DNA of 64,000 nucleotides from Diaporthe sp. PMI_573 (GCA_021399435.1 JAJTUP010000090.1:1-64000), one strand, 5' to 3'; shown: positions 41,014 to 52,731, counted from the stretch's first letter. Program-made: numbers and translations. Notes: generated by a model not told the origin, from the sequence alone.

Positions 41014-43417
41014 TCAATCAAAATTAACATCGGAGTCTTCATCGCCGCCACTATCAAAACCCGTATCAGTAATTACACCCATACCACCATGAACAGTCTT
41101 CTGGATATGGCCTTCACGCAGCCAGTTACCTATACATTCAACCTTCTCAAGATTCTCGCAAGTCATTCGTTCTCTATCCCAGGAGAGAGTACGTCGACCA
41201 CCAGAGAAAGCAGATTCCGGATCAGCTGATTCAGGCGCGATTGAGAGGATATCAATAGCCATTCGACTTAGCTGAGGATAAGTCTTCCGCTGGTCCTTAT
41301 GACACCACCATTGAAGTGGTGATCCACTTATTTTGATGGGTGTTGCCTTGATAAAGTCTTCAAGATCGTCCATACAATCGCCCAGATCCTCGGTGACTTC
41401 CAACTCTTCAAGTAAAGCGTCCCACTCGTTCGGCTGCCGCTTTTGCGAAGCACATACCTCATCAACCGACTCTGCAGGTCCAGTCTCAGGCTGAGTTTTG
41501 TACTCTTCTTCCCAAATTGTACGGACACCAGCAATGGCGTTCTCGTGCCATGACTCTGGCCAGTGGCGCTCAATGTACCTGATTCGCTTTGAAGGATCAA
41601 GAAGGAGGGCGGCAGCGTAAACAGGCGCATCTTCGGTCATCGTATAATACTTGTCGAGAATGAACCAGCCCATCTCAATTGAATGAAGGATACGGCGATC
41701 AAGCGTCTCTGGCTTCGAGTAATGTTCCTAGATTGGATAATTAGCCAAGTTAGGGCTTAGAGTCTATCAAGAGACAGCAAACCTTGTTCTTTTCATAGTG
41801 GCGTAATAAACCATCCATAATTGTCAATATTTGCGACAATGTAGAATTCTTACCCTCAGCCCATAAAGTTGCTGACGCGAATGGGTGGAGAAATCTATGT
41901 GTTTTTTCAAGGTAATCCCAATCTGATGAGTTGAGGATATTATCGTTGATCTCCTTATCGTAATCAAGCAAGAATTGCTTGATCTGTGATTGCCTTCTGA
42001 TAAGATTATCGATCAGCTTATACCAAGAGTTCCATCGGGTGTCGTTATCGACCCCAAGCCGCAAGCCTACTCGATCCTCCCATAGATCACTGTGGATAGA
42101 TGAATTTCGAAGCCAGACCGCAATGTTATGTGGTTTACGCATCGCCGGGATGGTTTGCCAGCCTCTGAAGTTGTCATCCTTGAAATCGGGGGCCTTCCGA
42201 GCGGCCCTTTTAGCCTTTCCCTTCCATATCTTACTGAAAGACTGTTCTTGCTGTCCCAAACCTTCAGACCGCGATGCTGGCTCGTTGGCGGATATGTCAT
42301 ATAGTGTGAAGTAGAATTGTTCGTACATCTCGGCGCCGGTCACGTCGCTAGCAGCGGCAAGTGCTGCGCGTAAAGCTTCTTTCGAGGACGCAAGGAGAAA
42401 GGCTTGAAGGGAGAGATTTATGATATGAGCGATGCATCGGATTCGACGCTGGCTGGGATGGAAAGATACCTAGACTCAGTTAACCAACTACCTATTAATC
42501 AGCGTTCTAAATAGCATACACCGTATTTATCCTGTAGCATTTGTGAGAGATGCTTGAAACAGGTATCGTTTGAAGTAGCATTATCGCCGGTATGATAGCC
42601 GATTTGCTTCGCAATGCCGTATTCTTCGAATTGCTTCCACCATTAGAGTTGCTTGGCGCTCGCCACTGTGGCTGTATCGACATTCAGGCATAGCTAGCAG
42701 GGCCTTTTGAAGTCGATAGCCATTATCAACCCATCTAGCGCATACTGCTAAAATGCCATGCCGATGAGGCGATGTCCAGAGATCGGTCGAGAGATGGATC
42801 TTCGATACGGACGCCTGAAGCTTTGCTCTCAGTTGGGATCGGTATAAGTCGAAAGTAGTGGTAATATGACGCATCGCCGCGTCGCGGGACGTGAGGAGAA
42901 GATCCTCAATAGCCGGATTGCATGCCAATATGATATCCTGCATCTCATCCCATTTCACCGCGGAGAATGGTAAACGACGGCGTGTGAGAAGACCGACAAT
43001 CGATTCTATATATTGCTGTCGGTTAAAGACGCGGCGTAAAGTGGCATCTGATGGCCGACTCTGAAAAAAATTGTCCATCCGAGGCTGCTTTGACGGCCGG
43101 GTAATAATATCTGAGTCGTGCTCGTCTACGGTACTGGCCTCCGTCTGAAGAATAGAGGCATGCTTCCTTTTCGCGTGGTATATAGCATTGCCACGCTTTC
43201 CATTTGACCATGGACTATCTGGGGGACAATGAAGGCATTCATACATAACACGACCAGACGTCTTTCGTTTGCCAGATGGCCCTAGTTTGGCCTTCTCTGG
43301 ATGAGTGGTGCGGAAAATGACGTCGAAGCTAGATGATTCGAAGGGCAGATCATCGGGTGATGCTCTAGTCTGTGATCGAGTAAGGGTATCAGTGATAACT
43401 TTTGAAGATGAACTCAT
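41014..43417 (-). pseudogene. hAT transposase, three exons, single 1-nt frameshift
   Basis: complement(join(41014..41727, 41783..42469, 42520..43417)). Introns are 50 nt (42470-42519) and 55 nt (41728-41782), both GT-AG and phase 0. The ATG at 43417 begins MSSSSKVITDTLTRSQ. A BED-like finger with C-x2-C and KRKH follows (residues ~80-110). The core reads KIHLSTDLWTSPHRHGI with catalytic D, then after a frameshift near 42630 IGYHTGDNATSND, CIAHIINLSLQAF, TRWNSWYKLIDN, and the dimerisation domain PQLSRMAIDILSIAPESADP then ESAFSGGRRTLSWDR. One extra base near 42629-42634 is the only lesion; exon 1 is 898 nt, one more than a multiple of three. So it is very recently disabled, or the base is a sequencing error. 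A different family from the hAT at 33.2 kb. Confidence 0.82.
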
Positions 43418-43449
43418 AATTCAATATTAAAAGTCATTTTTCTGTACAC

Positions 43450-43530
43450 GTACGTACGTACGTACTGTATTTTGGGTAGCTGTACGTACGTACAACTTTT
43501 CTGTACGTACAAAATTGTACCATACAAATT
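43450..43530. repeat. TACG tetranucleotide repeats upstream of hAT transposase
   Basis: (ACGT)n runs at 43450-43462, 43482-43491 and 43503-43509, each after CTGTAC. They lie 5' of the transposase start and may be the second subterminal region of this element. Confidence 0.6.
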
Positions 43531-43594
43531 TCCTCCTTCCTTTTTAGGCAATAGTTGAGTACGAGCATTCATACGGTCCTGGTCTCCTGTCACT

Positions 43595-44100
43595 CTAGTC
43601 TCCAACCACTGATTCCACTTCAGTACCAACCCCCAATATATCACCTGTCGACTGTAAGACACCTTCCCACTCGAAATCTCCATTGGCAGAGGCCATCACA
43701 CCATCCATCCAGACCTTCTTGCCCTGCGCATTCACAAACAACTCGAGGTACGAATCTTCAAGTTCCAGCCAGTCCTTCTCCTCAAGATCCGCCCAGCGCT
43801 TTTTATGCGCGTACTTCTGATCCTTAAGGCGATCTAATACGCGATCATTCATAAAAATGAAGGCCTGCATGTCCGCGTGCATGGGCGTAAGGCGATTTCG
43901 AGCTTTCGTGTGTATGAACCTGATAGCAGAGAAACTTCGTTCTGAAGGTACGGAGTTTGCAAGCGTGTTCATTACCTTCACAGCTACTCTAGCCAGAATC
44001 GAGCCCTGGTTGAGGAGGCACTGCCACGCCATTGCTTGGAATCCCGAGACGCAGAGTTTTGAAGGTCGCCAGCCGATCGACGACAAGACAGTCATGGTTG
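43595..44100 (-). mobile_element. hAT transposase C-terminal relic (family 3)
   Basis: Minus-strand frame containing ARVAVKVMNTLANSVPSERS, FSAIRFIHTKARNRLTPMHA and FIFMNDRVLDRL. This is the dimerisation-domain variant in which SVPSER-FS-M-FIH-K-RN-L replaces the usual ER-FS pattern. A long acidic tail follows (WADLEEKDWLELEDSYLELF). Nothing upstream of this domain survives. It is the third distinct hAT family within 4 kb on the same strand. Confidence 0.75.
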
Positions 44101-45409
44101 ACGGAGCGGCGATGATTGAGATGTTGTGCAATGGCAGAGATAGGTATGTTGGTTATATTATGTAGAGGGAGAGTTTAGTTGCAGGGTATATTCACCAGGA
44201 TAAGCATCAGTTTACATATAGTTATAATGGAAAGAGAGACCGGTATACAGTTATCGCCGTTAAGTATATGCCCGTTTTGAGTTTCTGTTGTGTAATGGTC
44301 CTTGAGAGGGTGGTTGATTATCTTAACCAGCTTACATGATACACCACAATAGTAAAAGGCTAAGAGCTCACTGTCAAGCTTAAGCTAGGTTGCCGTCCTC
44401 GTTGTTTAGACAACTTAGGCCCTTATAAGTTCAAGTTTCACCGGTGCCAGACTATGGACTGGCCTTATAGACGAGGCCATAGGTAACTAGCATTTTTATA
44501 GTATAGTTTATAGCTATATACAGACAACAATGCATGGGGTCAAAGTGAAGGGATGAGCCGGATCCATAGGATAGCCAGCGGTGATGTGGGCCGTGTGGTG
44601 CGCGTAAAGGGACACACAATGATCTTACTTGATCCGATCCCTCGGGAAAATGGCCGCCCAAGAAGATATTATGCGGTTAAAAACAGCTTCACTGGTTAGA
44701 CTAACATCCTCTGCCTGTTTAGGTCCCCGCAGCTGTATCATTCTCGTTTACCCATACCAAGTCAAGGTGTTGGGCGGTAGAAGGCACACTCGCGCCCGCC
44801 TGAGCGTTTTGTCCATTGCCTGGGTCTCCTTGTAGCTCTGGCATTTGACTATGGCTGTCGAGGACGAATTTATACTCTAGGTTCGCAGACTGCAGCATGT
44901 GAGAATTTTTGTCGTCAAACGAGGTCCTCGCTCCGCTTATAGATTTATGGCGGTAGAATTGCTCGGAATGGTGGCTGCTGGCGAAGAGGAGAAGACTGTG
45001 GCGAGTGCGACTGTTCAGAGCCTTGATTCTTGATGTAATAGCACTGACTGATCGGTCATCAAGGCGTCATGCTGTCAAAAAGTTTAGAAGGCACGAAGAA
45101 GGATTATTTTCAAACGATCGAAGATGGCGTGCAAACAGAGGTATTTGTATAGGTGCCATAGGGTGCCATAGGGTGCTTGATTGATCATTACCACTCTTTT
45201 CCTCTCGTTTATCTACAATGGGCTCCTGCTTGAGCCTCCTGAATGCCGATTCCGCTGTTGAATAAATTAATGAATAAGCTTACCTTCATGCTCAATCTTG
45301 TTCCAGTTCACATGATAGTTCGTCTTCTCCCGCAGTTTTATACATGGATATGGTAGAAACGGCTACTGAAATCAACCTGCAGCGAATGATAACCATGACC
45401 CTACATTCG
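44101..45409. other. No supported gene
   Basis: Short frames only. A small tandem GGTGCCATAG repeat lies near 45151-45172. Confidence 0.45.
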
Positions 45410-45515
45410 ATTTCGTCGCTGCCCTCAGCCGTTTTGCTTCAACACGCTGATACTTACGGCAACGAAAGATAGGGTGACGAAGGAGGAAGGCTCGAAGCCA
45501 CTTCTTCCCTTAAAG
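45410..45515 (-). mobile_element. Pogo transposase fragment
   Basis: Matches the intact pogo gene around 27290-27390 base for base over most of ~95 bp, including GATAGGGTGACGAAGGAGGA. Minus-strand translation gives KKWLRAFLLRHP and KYQRVEAKRLRA. Only this helix-turn-helix segment of a related element remains. Confidence 0.8.
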
Positions 45516-45889
45516 TCAAACTGCCCAACTCCTGCAATTTAGAAGGCAAATAAATGGTGACAAAATACCATGATAAGAAGGGTCGGCGTGGCAGCACGAT
45601 GTGAATACGACGGTTCAGGCTATAGGGTGGAAATAACAGTCACTTTCACCATAACTCTGGATGAAATGGTCATGGTTGACTATGGAGTTCGCCAGCTTCG
45701 CCCGCTGTTGCAGCAAGCTGCCGCCAAAATCGTTGCAAAGTTTAGGCAACCCTGACCTTTGAACCAAACATGAATTCGCACATGAAGTGCACTAGGTGGC
45801 TAAGAAAAGTATATATGCTATCTAACTGGTATGCCTCCGGAGAAATGCGAGTGAAGAAGGTGTATCTGGCTTGCTGAATTTGATGAGCA
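45516..45889. other. No supported gene
   Basis: No recognisable coding sequence; 3' flank of the hypothetical gene that ends at 45890. Confidence 0.4.
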
Positions 45890-46486
45890 TCACGGCCACG
45901 TATCTGCGATTGATGGTAATATCTTCAAACGATGGCGTCGGCCATGGATGAGAAGCTTTAATCTATAAACTCCGTCGTAGTCTGTAATTGGGCCTGGGCA
46001 ATCGTCATCTTGCGATTTTTCAGGTTTATCTAGGTAAGTCCTCGCACTTATGTTCCGCATTGGAATGATTCCACTTTTGTAATATTCATATATCAGCTGA
46101 GTTGGATCCGCAATTATGACATTTGGAAATATGTTCATGTAGAGAAAGTTGGAAATGTTTAGGGTATATCCCAGATCTCTGAATTCGATTTCGAAGCCGC
46201 CTTTATTGATGCAGTACGGCTGTCGCAAAGAACTAATGAACGCACCCCAAGCTTGCCGAGTCAGCCGCCGTTGCCCGTGGTTTGTTACAATTAATGCTAG
46301 CGACGAGTTCCATTGTTTCTCAATATCGCCGACAATGGTGAAGTATATTGAGATCTCTCGACCATGGTCGAAAAGCGTTTTATTTGTGAAGAGCTCGTTC
46401 CAGATATCACCTTCGGAGTCGGAGCCCCCATACGCTACATACGAGGAAAAGTCGTATGAGCCTTCCGATTCGTCCAACTCGTCCAT
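45890..46486 (-). CDS. Hypothetical protein, 198 aa
   Basis: ATG at 46486, uninterrupted frame with convincing protein composition but no family I recognise. The first 30 residues are acidic (MDELDESEGSYDFSSY). The middle holds regular hydrophobic/charged alternation, such as REISIYFTIVGDIEKQW and RRLTRQAWGAFISSL. The C-terminus is basic (HGRRHRLKILPS). No signal peptide or membrane helix. It sits alone between a pogo scrap and an empty stretch and may be a single-exon gene or an exon. Confidence 0.5.
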   Translation of the reverse strand: MDELDESEGSYDFSSYVAYGGSDSEGDIWNELFTNKTLFDHGREISIYFTIVGDIEKQWNSSLALIVTNHGQRRLTRQAWGAFISSLRQPYCINKGGFEIEFRDLGYTLNISNFLYMNIFPNVIIADPTQLIYEYYKSGIIPMRNISARTYLDKPEKSQDDDCPGPITDYDGVYRLKLLIHGRRHRLKILPSIADTWP

Positions 46487-47784
46487 ATTCTGACAACAGA
46501 GGCACCTTTGGCCGTGAGGTTGCTGTAATGAAATCGGGTTGGCTGTGATATCGAGAAATGTAGATGTAGAACGAAATGAAACTGATTGAAGTGGAATAAG
46601 ATGGACGCATCACGTAGTTTTATATACCGACTAATATTCGCAATACAGTCTTATTATAAAGAAGAAGAATAGAATTTTGATTAGTTTATACCATGATGAT
46701 TCGATCCTAAAACCTTGAAGCTACTTTTAAACCAGACATACCAACATCCACAGGTAACGTTTTGTGAATCCGGAAACTAATATATGGACCGCGTTCTAAG
46801 GCATTAAGAATATCGTAAGTTTCCCTTGTACTGTAGAGTACAATAGATCTCCTACGTGATATAAGGCTTAGGGTGAGGTCGAAAATGGAAGGTTGCTCTC
46901 TAAAATACATGTTCGGCAGCGACAACGAGGCTTACTTGCCCCAGCATCCCGACCCTGCGGCTGGTATAATGCCATACTACGGCAATTTGCAATGGTCCGC
47001 TGGCGGTCAGCCTGGTTGGGATTACCAAACCGTCCCTACATGCTCTGGTACACTTCATGTCATTCCATGACAGTCGATAATGAATTAACATTGCTGGGAA
47101 GGTGCGCGCTCCACGATGCTTTCCGCGGAAACCTCGGCATTCTGGTTTCAATTTGAGGGTACGTTTACAGCAATCCGACACGGGCGATGATCGACTCAGC
47201 CCACATCCAAACTAGAAATTGCTACTCTTTAACGCTAAATGGCCGGGCATCAATCGGTGAATCGAAAGATAATCTGGCTCTGGACGAGGTATTTATGCTG
47301 ATAACAAGCGTAGAGGTTGAGCACTCTATCAAGAATCTGGCCAAGAGCGGTAAAACGGTTGGATTTCCTGGTGGCAGACGTGAGTTCAACCCGCCCTTCT
47401 CTCCCGGCCCCGAACCCAGCCCAGCTTTATAAAGATGCCCTTGAGTACCAGTGTGGCGCATTGTATCCAACCTCAGACCAGTCGTCCTCTGTTGTTGCTG
47501 AATCAATCGACACAGTATTGAGCTCAGGGCTGGGGTTTTGAGGGGTTTGAATGTTCTCCGTGAGCCTGCGTCTCTTGTGGGGGCACAATCCATGCTAATT
47601 CCAATTTCGTGGCTAGTCGTAGACCTAAGGAAAGGGCATAATATGGTTGCGACGACAGTCTAATGGCGGTGATTTTGGAATGGCTGAAAAGGAGCGTGTA
47701 TGAAGCTTAGGTGTTGGGTAGTGAAGAAAACGCGGGCTGTCTCCATCTCGCTAAGGCGTTGTGTGGTCGGGCGTAGGAGAGATC
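46487..47784. other. No supported gene
   Basis: Short frames on both strands only, with no domain. AT-rich at 46600-46700. Confidence 0.4.
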
Positions 47785-48378
47785 CCGTTCCTGTTCCACT
47801 GCGGCGAGACGCTCGAGTCTGGCTCCGAGACGGACGACAACCTCCTCGACGCAGTGCTGCTGGGGTCGCGCCGCATCGGCCACGGATTCTCCTTCGCGCG
47901 CCACCCATACCTCATGGAGCGCATGAAGAAGGCTGGCGTGTGTGTCGAGCTGTGCCCCATCTCCAACGAGGTCCTGGGACTAACGCCGCGAGTTGGTGGG
48001 CATGCTATGTACGGCATGCTGGCTAATAATGTGCACTGCACTGTTAGCAGTGATAATGGAACTTTGTTCAAGTAAGTAAATATGGCTACATTGCACATGA
48101 ATAAGCTTACAATCATGGTCTCTAACCGTTGTCGGCAATAGTTCGACCTCTCGCACGACTTCTATTAGGCCATGATCGGCAGGAACGACATGACTATTTT
48201 CGGCTGGAAGCAGCTGATTGAGTGGAGCATCGAGCACGCCTGCATGTCGCCTGCCGAGCAGTAGGACGTGCGGCGGGTGTGGAAGGCTCGGTGGGAGAGG
48301 TTCCTGGACGGGGTTATCGAGGAGTTTGGGGCGTTTGATATCGATGCGATGAAGAGATCGGGTCGTTGCGCGGTGTAA
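47785..48378 (+). pseudogene. Adenosine-deaminase-like (ADGF type) C-terminal pseudogene
   Basis: The + frame from about 47785 reads IPFLFHCGETLESGSETDDN, then RRIGHGFSFARHPYLMERMK, VCVELCPISNEVLGLTPR, and ANNVHCTVSSDNGTLF. These are the zinc/catalytic motifs HCGE, RIGHG and SDNG of secreted fungal adenosine-deaminase-related growth-factor-type enzymes. A GTAAGT at 48075 and an AG near 48139 mark a former intron. After it the sequence reads SHDFY*AMIGRNDM, FGWKQLIEWSIEHACMSPAE, Q*DVRR. Both stops are TAG where CAG is expected in the first and likely in the second, i.e. CpA to TpA changes. The N-terminal half, including the first zinc ligands, is missing. A dead, RIP-marked fragment. Confidence 0.8.
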
Positions 48379-50163
48379 AACGTGTCCAGTAGCCAGGCGA
48401 TGGCTTAAGTATTGTACTTTAACGCGGCGGGCAAAAGAACTTGGGAATTGTCTCTAAAAGTACGCGGCACGTTCTGGACAATGTTCAGCTTCCGCGGCTT
48501 AGCCCAGTTGCTACGACATGTATAGTACTTGAATCAATCATGTACTCAAAGTTTAGTACATACTAGATGCGGCCTTAACCGTGAAAGATTTCTACTAAAC
48601 ATGAGATGCGGTAAAATAGGAAGCGAGTACGGACTGATTGCAGAAAACACCTTCAAAGTACCGCGCTGCTCTGTACATGCTTGGTATGACCACAGATATG
48701 GCTTATAATATAAAATCATAAAGAAACACTAAAGAACAGTGTGTACTGCATAATTTAAGTCATGCATAAAATTCAAGTCACAGACTGGTTCATTTAACCT
48801 TTTCTCAGCTGTTACTGAACTACAATACAATGAATACGTAAGGGAGCCAGTCTTGATCAAATCAGCAGCTGCTCGAAATGCAAGTTGAAGGTATTTCAAT
48901 ATCCCTGGCTCTGGAGAGAGCTGATTAAATGGCAGCATCGTGCTGATGTCATCCATTAGGGCTTCCCTGGCGATAAAGCATGTGGCTGCCTTCCTTAGGT
49001 TGGAAGAGACTTGGAAGTGTCAGCAACAGAAGAATTATCTGTAGAAGGTTCATCAATCCACTGGGGGAGATACCACAAAACCAAAACCTAGTAGCCAAGG
49101 AAGGTGGGGTTGCTTCTTGAACTTTGGGGAGGGGTATGAGATGGTTGAGACGAACGATCTGCCGTGTTCTTCGCGCCCATATCCCCGCTGATGGAAGTAG
49201 ACGATGAGCAACCCGTGTCCCGGTTCCCGGACGGCTATTGTCCCCGCTGGATGCCTGAGCCGTCATTCCACTGGGGCGCCAAGGTCAGCAGTAGGAACGG
49301 TGAGGCCAAGGGGAAGCAAGTTGCGGCAGGGGATGCTGCAGCTTCGTTGCGGTGATGTCTCTGGCGGTGTCAGCTCGGCCACTGGGCAGGGATCCTGTTC
49401 TTTTCCCCCGTTCTATTCCTTGGCAGACTGTGGTGCCCTGGACGGCTTGGGCGCATCCTGGTCACGACAGCCTTACCCGGCCGAGACACCAGCAGCAGCA
49501 ACGCCGACGAACCAGGTGCCCGGTTGCAAATGGGCCCGCACGGGGATGGCTATGTGGCGGGAGATCGGATCTGGGTTCAACCGACTACCGGATTTCACAA
49601 GACCGAGGATGCAGAGGGGAAGAGAGAGATACAGGCTAGTGATGAGAAGTGGCATACATTCTTTCCTCATGTTGTCTCCGCCGTGAGGTTTGGGGCGGTA
49701 GTACTGGTTAGGGTCTCTCTCCGTCTACATCGTCTTACTCTAGCCAGCCAGACGAAGAACTACCAGTGCGAGCCTTGTACTCGGAGACATTCCCTAGGTG
49801 CGAGAGAGGTTTGGCCGTCGAGGGCCCCCTCCGGCATTTTCGGTGATCTTGGCGTCCTCTTTCCCGCCATTTCCCAGCCCGGGCCACGCGTTTTTCAGCC
49901 TAATTGCAGCCTCAATGTTTTTACACTGCAAAGACCTCTCCTCTTCAACCTACGTGACGGTGATGGCAGCGGCAGCGGTGGCGAGGAAACGCAAGGGTCA
50001 TTCGAAGCCGACAATCATAGCAGGGTATAGTTAGCGACGAGAGGATATGCTCACCGAAGCTTATTGTTGAAATAATCATTGAGATCAGCATAGGCCTCTA
50101 TGCGAACGAGAAGCTCTTGGTACTCATCGGGAGACAGTGTCCTCGAGGTTGATGACCGTGTGG
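48379..50163. other. No supported gene; GC-rich coding-like patch
   Basis: 48379-49150 is empty. At 49160-50030 the GC-rich + strand has several overlapping frames of which parts look protein-like (QMGPHGDGYVAGDRIWVQPT near 49527). None is long or recognisable; possibly a frameshifted relic. Confidence 0.35.
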
Positions 50164-50859
50164 TCACGTACTGGCATCACTAAGGCTGATGATCAAGCGA
50201 AACACGTTGGCCACCCTAGGTCGAGCTGCCCGGGCTCGTGCCCACGCCTTCCGTGAGGCCAGGATGGTGGCAAGCGGGCGAGAGAGACTACGATTTGTTG
50301 TATTAGCTTCGAAGCCCTCGGCTTTGAGCTCTTCGGAGTCTCCCTGGCTTGGGCTGTCGCTCAGGTTTTCGTCTAAAGAGCCGAGAGCGAAGATGGCCGG
50401 CCCAGAAGAATTTGTCGTAGGAGTGAAGAGTCGTGGAGAAGGATCCGGACTTTTAATGCTATCTTGCCCGCGAGATTGACGAAGATCTGTTTCCGGTGAC
50501 TCCTTCAGGGCTGGTGGATGTCCTAATCGCTTAGGCGTAACAAGTTTGTACGGGTCCTCAATATGTTCTTTTCCGCGCAGTCGGCGAAGGATGGTTTTTG
50601 GCATCATGGTGACTCGGATGGGGATGGCAGACAACTGAGTTGCTTTGGTGTAGATGGACGAGATAAGAGGGAAGCCTCTAAGGCTCAGCCAGGACAGATC
50701 TCGTTTGTAAAGACTTGAGGAGACTTTATTCCATGGAAACATACTCCGATATAGCACGACTGATCCTCCACGTGTGGCTACGGGTTGGCCTGGATCACTG
50801 AATAAGAACATGTCGCATGTTCTGAGGGACATCCCCACCTCAGCTTCCGACATACTCAA
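50164..50859 (-). CDS. Hypothetical Ser/Pro-rich protein
   Basis: Uninterrupted minus-strand frame. The start may be an ATG at 50859 or, more likely, the double ATG at 50607 (MMPKTILRRLRGKEHIEDPY, 148 aa). The body is polar, with Ser/Pro-rich disordered stretches (KSPDPSPRLFTPTT) and an acidic patch (SQGDSEELKAEG). The C-terminus is Ala/Arg-rich. No known family, membrane segment or signal peptide. It may be an expressed disordered protein or chance. Confidence 0.35.
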   Translation of the reverse strand: MSMSEAEVGMSLRTCDMFLFSDPGQPVATRGGSVVLYRSMFPWNKVSSSLYKRDLSWLSLRGFPLISSIYTKATQLSAIPIRVTMMPKTILRRLRGKEHIEDPYKLVTPKRLGHPPALKESPETDLRQSRGQDSIKSPDPSPRLFTPTTNSSGPAIFALGSLDENLSDSPSQGDSEELKAEGFEANTTNRSLSRPLATILASRKAWARARAARPRVANVFRLIISLSDAST

Positions 50860-51500
50860 AAGGAGGCTACACCGGCGTAAGAATTATTCTGCCAACTCTC
50901 CCTGGACAGTGGTGGGTTTTTTGCTCTGGTTTGAATACTTCCTGACACGGGGAGTTTACTCGCAATATCGAGGTTAAGTTGTCCTCGCCGGCATCAGAAA
51001 TCAGTGCCAAGATAAAGGGTCCTGACGGCCAGAGACGCCATGTTAGCGGAAGCCCTTATGCCCTTGGGCAACTGATACAGGACCAAGGTCTGGATTGTCT
51101 ATTTGGGAATCCCAGTCACAGTAGTATTTGTAATTCACTTTTAGTCCAAGAAACCAAGATAACAATGCGGCGCTGCTCGGTCAGGGAAGAACATCCCGCC
51201 GTCTGAAGTCGCGACGTTCTCACGTATGACTTCGTTTTGTAGCTTCCATGAGGAGTTACTAATGTAAAATAGGTCCCCATTGGGTTGCTGTTGGCTCATT
51301 CTGCTTGTGGGAATTCTATAAAAACAGATGTACCGTAGGACTGCGATCCGACCAGGGTCTGGAGGTCAGTATTATGAACCAACAAGATGTAGGCACCAAG
51401 GTGCCTTGACTGTTGAATTGTGCCTTTTGTGACAAGGGCTATACTATAGTATGGTTCTTCTAAAGTTCTCCGACCTGACCGCTCTGAAATTACCGGGTTT
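50860..51500. other. No supported gene
   Basis: Only short frames; 3' flank of the minus-strand gene ending at 51501. Confidence 0.4.
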
Positions 51501-52363
51501 TCAACTTGTTTTGGACGACTTCTTCGGCGAGAGCTTTTTTTTAGTTATCGCCCCTAACTTCCCCATCGCTGCCGTGAGGCGCTTTTTACGGGGAGGTGAA
51601 TTAATATCAACGTCCGAGGGAAATGCCTTAGTAGCGGCAGCGACAGCCTCACCATTGTCGGCCCAGTCCGGTTTGGTGGTTTGTTCCTCAGGAGTAACTG
51701 GAGCCCTGGCAGCCTCTACTACAGCGATCTCGCCAATAGCAGCAGCTGCCTCAGGCCTTCCCCTTGTCTTGGTCCTGAGCTTAGCCTTGCCCTTGGCCTT
51801 GTGCTTGCTCTTGCGCCTGCGCTTGAGCACCATTGCAGAAGCTTTGTCGAATAGATTGCAGAGTTGTTCAGCGGTAACCACAATACTTGATGACTCACAA
51901 CTAGGCAGGTTGGCTGCGCGGTCCTCACAAAAGAAGTCGCTCAGGGACAACACTAACTTCACAGAACGGACAGGTGCTCCGCGGGCGTTGCGAAAGACCT
52001 ATGTAAAAAATATTAGTTAGGTAGTACTGGTCTCAGAATGAGGGAATATAGAATGAAACGCGTACCTTGTCAACAACCTTTTTTGGCGTTATGGTTTGTT
52101 CGCCGTCAGATATGGCCTTCCATATAGACAGTCTCGCTGGTGCCAAGCCTTTTTTGAATGACTTTTCTGACTGGAATTTGTCGTATATATCCCTGAAGTC
52201 GAAAGTAACGACAGTACGAGTTTCTCCGTGAGACAGGCTAATGAAGTCCTGTGCTCTCTTGTCCAACTGTTGACGTGTGTGGTTGGACCAATTGACTTCA
52301 AAGACGATTGTTGGAAGGCGCTCCACCTCCACCTCCTCCTCCTCCTCCTCCTCCTCCTCCTCC

Positions 52364-52396
<33 letters not shown>

Positions 52397-52731
52397 CGGT
52401 CCTTAGTAAGTGAACGCTATAGTGGAAGGTGAGGCAGCGAGCTCACACCAATGTTTTATGATTCATCGACGATCCAAGACGACAAGATAACAATGCGGCT
52501 GCACACAGAAGAACTGTAAAAGACTTTGAAAATCACAAAACTGTTCAGAGTGTTACCCAGCATCTGCACAATCTCCATAAGAAAGGTGTCTAGGCTTTCG
52601 GCGGGTATCGGGCTGTAGAAGATCTGCAGCGCTTGTACTTCTTTCGAGCTCAGTGCATCATCGAAACTTTTGTTGTTTTCTTTCGCAAGCTGTGAGACTG
52701 AGTCGGGGAGGCTCGGCGCCGCAGCAGCCAT
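51501..52731 (-). CDS. Three-exon protein with acidic D10E11 tract, unknown function
   Basis: The ATG at 52731 starts MAAAAPSLPDSVSQLAKENN and KEVQALQIFYSPIPAESLDT. Exon 1 ends in the 52520-52560 region (donor uncertain). Exon 2 (from about 52401 or 52416 to 52066) opens with ten Asp and eleven Glu codons, then VEVERLPTIVFEVNWSNHTR, TRTVVTFDFRDIYD and WKAISDGEQTI. Intron 51999-52065 (GTACGC...CATAG, 67 nt) is in phase. Exon 3 reads VFRNARGAPVRSVKLVLSL, then SSSIVVTAEQLCNLF and a Lys/Arg-rich tail (KRRRKSKHKAKGKAKLRTK) that could be a nuclear localisation or DNA-contact region. The 'PTIVFEV-WS...' followed by 'R-VV-FD' pattern faintly recalls PD-(D/E)XK/Uma2-like folds, but this is only a guess. 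Confidence 0.6.
52333..52395 (-). repeat. GAG/GAT trinucleotide microsatellite within a coding exon
   Basis: Eleven CTC then ten ATC triplets on the + strand, read on the minus strand as Asp10-Glu11. Length variation here would change the acidic tract without shifting frame. Confidence 0.9.

Noticed and set aside
49160..50034. Possible gene in GC-rich + strand frames
   Set aside because: Protein-like pieces in different frames, but none is long, none has a domain and no splice sites join them convincingly.
52089..52413. Frames with poly-Met/poly-Arg and poly-Leu/poly-Ile
   Set aside because: Out-of-frame readings of the GAG/GAT microsatellite; the Asp/Glu frame joins coding sequence and proper splice sites.
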